Below, one piece after another: positions 1 through 7,300 of a stretch of 49,481 bases of DNA. Made by a program: the position numbers and the translations under genes. The first letter of the stretch is position 1, and the number at the start of each line of letters is the position of its first letter. The DNA is from Methylobacterium gregans (GTDB lineage Bacteria > Pseudomonadota > Alphaproteobacteria > Rhizobiales > Beijerinckiaceae), in NCBI RefSeq assembly GCF_022179245.1, contig NZ_BPQM01000028.1, forward strand, positions 1 to 49,481, written 5' to 3'. The notes under the pieces are model-generated. The model made no database searches, was not told the origin of the DNA, and saw nothing but the letters and a program-made list of their open reading frames with translations.

Positions 1-44
1 GCCCGCATGCATCGGCCGGCCCGCCTCGGCCGATGCATGCGGGC
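1..44. repeat. Perfect 18-bp inverted repeat at the window edge
   Basis: Positions 1-18 and 27-44 are exact reverse complements separated by an 8-base loop (19-26). The right arm lies inside the conserved coding part of the HARE-HTH gene. The left arm starts exactly at base 1. A foldback assembly artefact at a contig end is as likely as a biological hairpin. Confidence 0.9.
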
Positions 45-236
45 GAGATCCTGGAACATCTGGCGGCGCGCGGCTTCGGCGTGCCGGGCCAGGATCCGGT
101 CGCCGCCCTCAACACCCGCCTGTGGAAGCGCTCGGGCCCCGGCGGTCCCCTGCGCCGCCTCGGCGACGCCGTCTACGACCGGGCCGGCGAGCCCGGTCCG
201 GAGGGTTTCGGGCCGGCGGGGGGCTGGCCGGCCTGA
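3..236 (+). CDS. HARE-HTH domain protein, 5' end missing (partial)
   Basis: The reading frame is open to the left window edge, so this is the C-terminal part of a gene. The readable part (RPMHAGEILEHLAARG, then DPVAALNTRLWK and RRLGDAVYD) fits the HARE-HTH winged-helix domain, whose usual pattern is P-h-y-r-e-I, then a TP...L helix, then an F-r-v-g-x-G-x-Y wing. Family members are DNA-binding modules found in RNA polymerase delta subunits, restriction enzymes and small regulators. The ATG at 33 falls inside the conserved helix and is probably an internal methionine, not the start. The bases before it belong to a perfect inverted repeat at the window edge, so the residues upstream of RPMHAGE may be artefactual. 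The last ~15 residues are Gly/Pro-rich and low complexity. Target and function are unknown. Confidence 0.55.
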   Translation, partial: PHASAGPPRPMHAGEILEHLAARGFGVPGQDPVAALNTRLWKRSGPGGPLRRLGDAVYDRAGEPGPEGFGPAGGWPA

Positions 237-517
237 GCGCCGGCCCGAGCGCGGGTCCGAGCGGCCGGCCCGCTGCCGCGTCCGCGCGCCCAGGATCGTA
301 CCGCCTTCCCTGGTCGAAGGGTTCGGTCAGGCCCGCACCGCCGTCATTCCGGGGCGCGTGCTGAGCGAGCCCGGGCCGGCAGCGGGCGGGCCGGTATGCG
401 CCCCGGTGTGCGGATCCGGTCGGGCCGGAGGCCGCAGAGCCCGACCGGGGCCCAACGATCGGGCATCGCCCCAAATCCGGGGCGCGTCCCCGGTCCCTCG
501 CAAGTTCCTCGAAAGTC

Positions 518-550
518 CCTGGCAAGTGCCTGGCAAGTGCCTGGCAAGTG
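518..550. repeat. 11-bp tandem repeat, three exact copies
   Basis: The unit CCTGGCAAGTG occurs at 518-528, 529-539 and 540-550, with degenerate relatives on both sides (CAAGTTCCTCG upstream, CCTGCCAGG downstream). One unit is about one helical turn, so copies would present the same face of the helix. It is non-coding. Confidence 0.9.
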
Positions 551-863
551 CCTGCCAGGTCCATGGCAAGCCCGTCCGAGATCGGCGGCCCCTGCGGCCG
601 GCCTGTATCCGGAAGCAGGCCCGGAAGCGGGCCAGGGCGCGTGCCGGAGCGCCTCGCCCGCCTGATCCGGGGTGCGCAATAAAACTTCTGCGTGGATGGT
701 CTTGAATACTCAACTAACAGTCGCATGGTTGGTGCCCGCCGGGTCGCGTCCGACGCGGGCCTGCGGCGCAAAAATCTCACATTCTGACATGTAAACAAAG
801 GCTTAGGATGGATTATCCACGTACCCGCCGGAGTTGGGGTACCGCGTGCCGGACGCTTTAACG

Positions 864-873
864 TTGTGCACAA
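864..873. promoter_or_regulatory. Palindrome TTGTGCACAA upstream of mucR
   Basis: This is a perfect 10-bp palindrome about 160 bases before the mucR start, in an A+T-enriched stretch. It could be an operator half-pair for a dimeric regulator. No regulator can be assigned from sequence alone. Confidence 0.35.
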
Positions 874-1036
874 TCAGGACATGAGCCAATCATCTCTCAC
901 CTTTTCGTGCGGTCCTGCGATATTTCTGGGGTGAAATCACAGGAAATGGCAGACTTTTCGAAACACCCGGCAATATACCCTCTTGACCAAGACAGGCACG
1001 GACTCGATCTTCCGGATCGAGGCGAAGGGGCCCGCA

Positions 1037-1561
1037 ATGGATGAGGTCATGGAAGAGCAGCACACCGACCGTATCGATCTCGCGGTCGAGATCGTTGCAG
1101 CCTATGTGGCGAACAACTCGATCCCGCCCGGTGATCTGCAGGGGCTGATCACCTCTGTGCACGCTGCCCTCGTCGGATTGTCGAAGCCCACCGACGGTGA
1201 TGCAGCGGCCGTCGAGAAGCTGACGCCTGCCCAGATCCGCAAGTCGATCACCCACGACAACCTGATCAGCTTCGAGGACGGCAAGCCCTACAAGACGCTG
1301 CGGCGCCACCTGACGCTGCGGGGTCTGACCCCCGAGGCCTACCGCGAGAAGTGGGGCCTGCCGCGGGACTACCCGATGACCGCGCCGAGCTACTCGGCCC
1401 AGCGCTCCGAACTCGCGCGCGCCCTCGGCCTCGGCCAGCAGCGCCGCAAGTCCCGGGCGGCGCCCCCCGCGATCGAGGTCGAGGAGGTTCTTGCCGTCGA
1501 GGAGCCGGCCCCCGAGAAGCCGGCCCGCGGCCGCCGCCGCAAGACCGAGGCCGCCGAGTAG
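1037..1561 (+). CDS. mucR: MucR/Ros-family transcriptional regulator
   Basis: The product is about 174 residues and resembles alphaproteobacterial MucR/Ros regulators, which bind A+T-rich DNA with a single zinc-finger-like domain and control exopolysaccharide, motility and cell-cycle genes. Seen here: the N-terminal helical region (VEIVAAYVANNSIPPGDL, then LITSVHAALVGL), and the domain core with ITHDNLISFEDGKPYKTLRR followed by HLTLRGLTPEAYREKWGLP and YPMTAPSYSAQRSELA. The zinc-ligand Cys of classical Ros is absent at the ITHDNLISF position, as in several Mesorhizobium/Methylobacterium-type Ml proteins. The C-terminus is a basic Ala/Pro/Arg tail. The ATG at 1037 has a purine-rich GAGGCGAAGGGG ahead of it and is preferred; a TTG at 983 would add 18 residues. 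The A+T-rich upstream region suggests autoregulation. Confidence 0.88.
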   Translation: MDEVMEEQHTDRIDLAVEIVAAYVANNSIPPGDLQGLITSVHAALVGLSKPTDGDAAAVEKLTPAQIRKSITHDNLISFEDGKPYKTLRRHLTLRGLTPEAYREKWGLPRDYPMTAPSYSAQRSELARALGLGQQRRKSRAAPPAIEVEEVLAVEEPAPEKPARGRRRKTEAAE

Positions 1562-1578
1562 CGGTCCGGGCGGGGGCG

Positions 1579-2226
1579 ATGTCCGACGGTGCCGCTCTCC
1601 TGGCCATCCTGGGGGCCGTGCTGCTCGGCGCGATGAGCCCGGGGCCGAGCTTCCTCCTGATCAGCCGGATCTCGGCCGCCCGCTCGCGCTCCGAAGGGCT
1701 CGCGGCCGCGCTCGGCATGGGTCTGGGCGCCGCCCTGTTCGGAACGCTCGCGCTCGTCGGGCTCGGGAGCCTGCTCTCCGCCGTGGACTGGCTCGCCGCC
1801 CTCCTGCAGGGGGTCGGCGGGCTCTACCTGCTCTATCTGGGCCTGCGCATCTGGCGCGGGGCCGCCGCGCCCCTGCCGGAGGCTGGCGGGGCGGGTGATT
1901 CGCCCGCGGGCGGATCCCTGGCGCGCGCCTTCGGCGCGGCCCTGCTGACCCAGCTCGGCAACCCGAAGACCGCCCTGGTCTACGGCAGCCTGTTCGCGGC
2001 CCTGCTCCCCACCGCGCCCGCTCCCTGGCTGCCGCTCGTCCTGCCCCTGCTGATCCTCGCGGTGGAGACCGCGTGGTACGGGCTCGTCGCCCTCGGATTC
2101 TCGGCGCCGCGCCCGCGGGCGGTCTATCGGCGCGCCCGGATCTGGATCGACCGCGCCGCGGGCGCCGGGCTCGGGCTGATCGGCGCGCGGCTCGTCCACG
2201 AGGCGCTCAGCGCGCGCCGCGGCTGA
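1579..2226 (+). CDS. LysE/RhtB-family amino-acid exporter
   Basis: The 215-residue inner-membrane protein has about six hydrophobic segments. The N-terminus shows the LysE signature: a first hydrophobic helix ending in MSPGPSFLLISR, followed by a second helix beginning RSEGLAAALGMGLGAA. The central QLGNPKTALVYGSLFAALLP matches the conserved N-P-K motif of the family. LysE/RhtB proteins export amino acids or derivatives by proton exchange; the substrate cannot be read from sequence. The start ATG at 1579 follows the purine-rich GGGCGGGGGCG and lies 17 bases after the mucR stop, so read-through transcription from mucR is possible. A longer open frame upstream overlaps mucR and is a shadow. Confidence 0.88.
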   Translation: MSDGAALLAILGAVLLGAMSPGPSFLLISRISAARSRSEGLAAALGMGLGAALFGTLALVGLGSLLSAVDWLAALLQGVGGLYLLYLGLRIWRGAAAPLPEAGGAGDSPAGGSLARAFGAALLTQLGNPKTALVYGSLFAALLPTAPAPWLPLVLPLLILAVETAWYGLVALGFSAPRPRAVYRRARIWIDRAAGAGLGLIGARLVHEALSARRG

Positions 2227-2579
2227 GGCGGTGTCCGGATGAACGGTTCGGTCGATCGAGCCGTGCGGGCCGGTATCGTGCGCCGATCCGCGACCGAGCC
2301 TCCTCTCCCTATGGGACAGGGGACCGGCGCCCTGTCCGTGAGATGAGAGGTTCGGAGACCGCGTAATCGAAGCGATCGGCCCGAAACGGCATGAGCGCCG
2401 ACGGAAGCCCACATCCCGTGCCCGGCTGTCTCGCACCGGCTTCCGCCTTCCGGCGAGCCCTGCCCGTCGCGCAGGGCCGGCTCCCGCCGCGGGCGGTGGC
2501 GCCCGGCGCGCGCTTTGCCATGTTGGGCGCATCCCGCACTGCAACACCCGCGCGACGCGGGTCCTTCCGGATGCTCCGC

Positions 2580-3785
2580 ATGGCTTCATCACCGGCCGTC
2601 CCACCGGTCGCCGGCCGCTCGGCCGTCCGTCCCATCCTGGCGCTCGCCGCCGCCGCCTTCGGCATCGGCACCACCGAGTTCGTCATCATGGGCCTGCTGC
2701 CCGAGGTGGCCTCCGATCTCGGCGTCAGCATCCCGCAGGCGGGCCACCTCGTCTCGGCCTACGCGCTGGGCGTGGTGGTGGGCGCGCCGATCGTGGCGGT
2801 CGCCACCGCCGGCCTGCCGCGCAAGGCCGCCCTGCTCGCCCTGATGCTGATCTTCCTCCTCGGCAACCTCGCCTGCGCGCTCGCCCCGAGCTACGGCCTG
2901 CTGATGCTGGCGCGCATCGCCACCGCCTTCGCGCACGGGGCCTTCTTCGGCATCGGCGCCGTGGTGGCGCGCGACCTCGTGCCCCGGGAGCGGCGCACCC
3001 AGGCCGTCTCGCTGATGTTCGCCGGTCTGACGCTGGCCAACGTGCTGGGCGTGCCCTTCGGCACGGCGCTGGGCCAGGCGCTCGGCTGGCGCGCCACCTT
3101 CTGGGCGGTGGTCGGCATCGGGGTCGCCGCACTCGCCGCCATCCAGGCCTTCGTGCCGGGCGGGCTGCCGGGGCAGCGCGGCGGCATCCTGCGCGAGTTC
3201 CGGGCGCTCACCCGCTGGCCGGTCCTCGTGCCGATGCTGGTCTCGACGCTCTCCTCGGTGAGCCTGTTCGCCCTGTTCACCTACATCACGCCCTTCCTCA
3301 CGGGGGTCACGGGCTTCAGCCCCGGCGCGGTGACGGGTGTGCTGTTCGGCACCGGGATCGGGCTCACCCTCGGCAACCTCGCGGGCGGGCGGCTGGCCGA
3401 CCGCAACCTGCCGGCGACGGTGCTGGGCGGCTTCCTCGGCGTCGCCGCCGCCCTGGCGCTCCTCGCGGCCCTCGGGCCGCATCCGGTGCCGGCGGTGGCC
3501 CTGCTGGTGCTCTGGAGCGGGCTCGCCTTCGCGCTGGTCTCGCCGCTGCAGGTCTGGGTGGTGGAGGCGGCCCGCGAGGCCCCGAACCTCGCCTCGACCC
3601 TGAACCAGGGCGCGTTCAACCTGGGCAACGCGCTGGGCGCCTGGCTTGGCGGCACGGCGCTGACGCTGGGGGTCGGCTACCGCTTCCTGCCGCTGATCGC
3701 CGCCGCCGTGGCGTTGGCGGGCCTCGCCCTGACGCTCGCGGCCCTGCGCGGCCGCGCCGGCGCGGCGATGCCCCAGGCCACCTGA
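2580..3785 (+). CDS. MFS efflux transporter, AraJ/DHA1-like
   Basis: The protein is about 401 residues with twelve predicted membrane segments. Features of DHA1/AraJ-type MFS exporters are visible: GIGTTEFVIMGLLPEVA in the first helix (the typical T-E-F-V motif), a SAYALGVVVGAPI second helix, and the R-RE-R-T-Q loop between helices 6 and 7. The family exports sugars, purines or drugs by proton antiport; substrate unknown. ATGs at 2571 and 2580 are both possible and no strong ribosome binding site separates them; I chose 2580, immediately before the first helix. An in-frame upstream extension to 2391 is Arg/Pro-rich and unlikely to be translated. A family A repeat follows the stop directly. 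Confidence 0.88.
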   Translation: MASSPAVPPVAGRSAVRPILALAAAAFGIGTTEFVIMGLLPEVASDLGVSIPQAGHLVSAYALGVVVGAPIVAVATAGLPRKAALLALMLIFLLGNLACALAPSYGLLMLARIATAFAHGAFFGIGAVVARDLVPRERRTQAVSLMFAGLTLANVLGVPFGTALGQALGWRATFWAVVGIGVAALAAIQAFVPGGLPGQRGGILREFRALTRWPVLVPMLVSTLSSVSLFALFTYITPFLTGVTGFSPGAVTGVLFGTGIGLTLGNLAGGRLADRNLPATVLGGFLGVAAALALLAALGPHPVPAVALLVLWSGLAFALVSPLQVWVVEAAREAPNLASTLNQGAFNLGNALGAWLGGTALTLGVGYRFLPLIAAAVALAGLALTLAALRGRAGAAMPQAT

Positions 3786-3786
3786 A

Positions 3787-3955
3787 TCCGGGGATCCCCG
3801 AGGGCCTCAGGCCCTTTCGGCGCCTTAAGGCGCTGCAGGCGGGATCCCGGGGCGCGCAGCCCCGGGCTGGCGCAGCCATGTCCTTGGCGCAGCCAAGCAG
3901 CAGGGCTCTGCCCTGCACCCGCCAAAGGTCTCAGACCTTTGGAAACCGGGCCTTT
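3787..3955. repeat. Dispersed intergenic repeat, family A, copy 1
   Basis: This is a series of short GC-rich inverted repeats (GGGATCCC, GGGCCT/AGGCCC, CCCGGGG...CCCCGGG, AAAGGTCTCAGACCTTT). The 33 bases at 3911-3943 are identical to 12391-12423 in copy 2. It starts directly after the stop of the MFS gene, a position suited to a 3'-end or terminator role. Confidence 0.85.
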
Positions 3956-3999
3956 CAGCATCTGAGCCTGTCCTATCGTGCATGGCTCGGCGCAAAAGT

Positions 4000-4019
4000 G
4001 TGATTATTTCGTTAATCAC
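4000..4019. promoter_or_regulatory. Inverted repeat GTGATTA-N6-TAATCAC
   Basis: Two exact 7-bp arms (4000-4006 and 4013-4019) with a 6-base spacer lie in an A+T-rich stretch about 100 bases ahead of the small gene at 4122. The symmetry and low GC relative to the surroundings suggest an operator for a dimeric regulator. The regulator is unknown. Confidence 0.4.
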
Positions 4020-4121
4020 CTGCGCGGGCTGCATATCGCACCCGCACACGGTTCTGTTGTTGCAGTGCAGCAGAGGGCGCATCTTCGGGTCGACAGCAAT
4101 CCCGAGCCGGAGCACCCCGCG

Positions 4122-4256
4122 ATGAGCACCCTGACCCAAGCCGTCACCGATTTCCCGGCCGCCGAGACCCCCGCCCGCGGCTGGTTCGCCCACATGATCC
4201 AGCTCTGGCTGGAGCACCATGCCCGCGTCCTCGAGATGGGCGTCGAGCCCTTCTGA
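4122..4256 (+). CDS. Small hypothetical protein, 44 residues
   Basis: An ATG at 4122 opens a 44-codon frame beginning MSTLTQAVTDFPAAETPARG and containing an amphipathic, aromatic-rich stretch (WFAHMIQLWLEHHARVLEMG). There is no signal peptide. The upstream 120 bases are clearly A+T-richer than the window average and hold an inverted repeat, as expected for a real promoter. The frame stays open upstream to 3978, but that part crosses the control region. I do not recognise the family. It ends 76 bases before the 3' end of the convergent glutamate dehydrogenase gene. Confidence 0.5.
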   Translation: MSTLTQAVTDFPAAETPARGWFAHMIQLWLEHHARVLEMGVEPF

Positions 4257-4331
4257 CGGCCTCTCCCGGACCGGGAGCGTCGGGGGTCGGTGCCGCGGGG
4301 CGCCGGCCCCTTCTCGCGTCGGCGGGTCCCC

Positions 4332-7300
4332 TCAGGCCCGCGCGAGGTCGCCCAGCAGCCCGGCCGCCACGCTCGCCTTCGACACGGTGAGCCCCGAGGC
4401 GGCGATCCCTGACACCGCGTCGCGGATGCGGGCGAGCGCCGGCCCGCGGGCCGCGATCCAGGCCTCGACCGCCTCCGGGCCGGCGCCGCCGTCGCCCACC
4501 ACCTCGGCGGTCAGCGCCCGGTGGGCCCGGGCGATGCCCGCCACCGCCCGCTCCAGCGCGACCCGGTCGAAGGTGTCGGCGACGGGCGCGGCCCGCGCCT
4601 CCGCGGCGAGGTTGCCCAGGCGGAATGCCCGCTCCAGGGCGAAATGCGTCGCGGCGATCTCCGCCACCGGCCGGCCGCTGGTCTCGGCCACCCGCACGAT
4701 GTCGGGCGCGGCCGTGAGCCGGCCGAGCGCCGCGAGCCGGGCCGCCGCGGCGGCGCCGAGACCGAGGCCCGCCAGCTCCGCCCGGCGCGCCTCCAGCGCC
4801 GCGCGGGCCTCCGCGTCGAGCACCTCGGGCAGCGCCGCCACGAGCGCGCTCACCCCGTCGCGGTAGCGCGCCACCACCGGAGCGATCCCGCCCGAGAGGT
4901 CGATCTCCCGCAGGAACCACGTGATGCGCCCGGTGAGCAGGTCCTGCACCGCCGCGTAGAGGTCGAGCTGCGCCGCGCCCGGGATGCGGCCGGCCAAGCC
5001 GTCGATGGCCGCGTTCAGCTCCATCAGCCCGAAGGCGTCGCGGGTCACCGCGTAGGCGCGGGCGATCGAAGCGGGCTCCGCCCCCGCCTCGTCGGCGAGC
5101 CGGGTGACCAGCGAGATGCCGCCCCGGTTGACGATGATGTTGGACAGCGCCGTCGCGATGATCTCGCGGCGCAGCCGGTGCCCCTTCACGGCGTCGGGGA
5201 ATTTCTCGCGCAGGGCCCCGGGGAAGTAGCGCTGGAGCTCGCGCTCGAAATAGGGGTCGTTCACCGCCGGGCTCGCCAGCAGCGCGTCGTAGAGCGCGAG
5301 CTTGGCGTAGGCGAGCAGCACCGCGTATTCGGGCCGGGTCAGCCCCTCGCCCCGGCGCAGGCGCTCGGCGAGCGCGGCGTCGTCGGGCAGGAACTCGACC
5401 GCGCGGTCGAGGCGCCCCTCCGCCTCCAACACCTGCATGGTGCGGGCGGCAAAGCCCGCCTCGCCGGCCCCGCGCCGCTCGGCGAGCGAGAGGGCCAGCG
5501 TCTGGAGTTCGTTGTTGCGCAGCACCAGCCGGGCGACCTCGTCGGTCATCGCAGCGAGCAGGCTGTTGCGATCCTCAGCGCCCAGGCGCCCGTCGCGCTC
5601 CGGCGTCATCAGGGCGATCTTGATGTTCACCTCGACGTCCGAGGTGTTCACGCCCGCCGAATTGTCGATCGCGTCGGTGTTGAGCCGCACGCCGGCGCGG
5701 GCCGCCTCGATGCGCCCGCGCTGGGTGAGACCCAGATTGGCGCCCTCGCCGACGACCTTAGCGCGCAGCTCCGTGCCGGTGATCCGCACCGCGTCGTTCG
5801 CCCGGTCGCCCGCATCCGCGTCGGTCTCGGCGCCCGCGCGCACATAGGTGCCGATGCCGCCGAACCACAGCAGGTCGACGGGCGCGCGCAGGATCGCCTG
5901 CATCACCTCGGCGGGCGCGGCCTCCGCCCGGTCGATGTCGAGCACCCGGCGGATCTCGGGGGAGAGCGGGATCGCCTTCAGGCTGCGGGAGAACACGCCG
6001 CCGCCCCGCGAGATCAGACCCCGGTCGTAGTCGGCCCAGGAGGAGCGGGGCAGGCCGAACAGGCGCTTGCGCTCGGAAAAGCTCGCGGCCGGGTCGGGAT
6101 CGGGGTCGAGGAAGATGTCGCGGTGGTCGAAGGCCGCCACCAGCCGCAGGCTCTGCGACAGCAGCATGCCGTTGCCGAAGACGTCGCCCGACATGTCGCC
6201 GACGCCCGCCACCGTCACCGGATCGGCCTGGACGTCCACGTCCATCTCGCGGAAGTGGCGGCGCACCGCCTCCCAGGCGCCCCGGGCCGTGATGCCCATG
6301 CCCTTGTGGTCGTAGCCCTGGCTGCCGCCCGACGCGAAGGCGTCGCCGAGCCAGTGACCCCGCTCGATCGAGAGCGCGTTGGCGATGTCCGAGAAGGTGG
6401 CGGTGCCCTTATCCGCCGCCACCACCAGATAGGCGTCGTCCGGGTCCTGCCGCACGGTGTCGGCGGGCGGCACGATCTGACCGTCCACGATGTTGTCGGT
6501 GAGTTCCAAGAGCGCCCGGATGAAGACCCGGTAGCTCTCGGTCCCCTCGGCGAGCCAGGCGGCCCGGTCGGAGGGAGGCGGCAGGCGCTTCGGGTAGAAG
6601 CCGCCCTTGGCGCCCACCGGCACGATCACCGCGTTCTTCACCTGCTGGGCTTTGACGAGGCCCAGGATCTCGGTGCGAAAATCCTCCGGCCGGTCGGACC
6701 AGCGCAGGCCGCCGCGGGCGACGTAGCCGTAGCGCAGGTGCACGCCCTCGACGCGGGGGCTGTAGACGAAGATCTCGAAGAAGGGCCGGGGCAGCGGCAT
6801 GTTGGCCACCGCCGCGCAGGCGAACTTGACGCTGATCGTCTCGCGCGGGGCCCCGTCCGGCCCGGCCTGGTAGAGGTTGGTCCGGACGGCCGCCTCCACG
6901 AGGTTGACGAAGCGGCGCAGGATCCGGTCCTCGTCGAGGCTCGTCACCTCGGCGAGGCGGGTCTCCAGCTCCTCGCGCAGGGCGCGCTGCGCCGCCTCGC
7001 GGTCCGTGCTCAGCCCCGGATCGAAGCGGGCGCGGAACAGGGCGACGATGCCGCGGGCGATCGCCGGGTGGCGGCTCAGGGTCGCCGCGAGGTAGTCCTG
7101 GCCGTAGCGGATGCGGAGCTGGCGCAGGTAGCGCCCGAGGGCGCGCAGCAGCGCCGCCTCGCGCCAGGGCAGGGCGGCCTCCAGCACCAGCCGGTTGTAG
7201 CCGTCGGACTCGGCCCGGCCCTCGCCGACCGCGATCAGCGCCTCCTCCAGCGGGCGCTCCAGCGCCGCGAAATCGACCGCCGCGCCGGAGGCCCGCTCCA

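Larger units (their letters stand above)
237..1036. other. 800-base intergenic region upstream of mucR
   Basis: No convincing gene is visible: the open frames here have arginine/proline-rich, low-complexity translations typical of GC-rich shadows. The first half is GC-rich and carries an 11-bp tandem repeat (518-550). From about 670 to 1010 the composition drops to more A+T, with T-A steps and short A/T runs, as expected for the control region of a Ros/MucR gene. It includes the perfect palindrome TTGTGCACAA at 864-873 and a single DnaA-box-like TTATCCACG at 813-821. A TTGACC hexamer at 983-988 is a possible -35 element for mucR, without a clear -10 partner. Confidence 0.6.

Noticed and set aside
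518..550. Tandem repeat considered as a CRISPR remnant
   Set aside because: Units are 11 bp, directly adjacent without spacers, and no cas genes are present.
813..821. DnaA-box-like TTATCCACG near 800, possible replication origin
   Set aside because: A single near-match without a cluster of boxes, an A+T-rich unwinding element or neighbouring replication genes is not enough.
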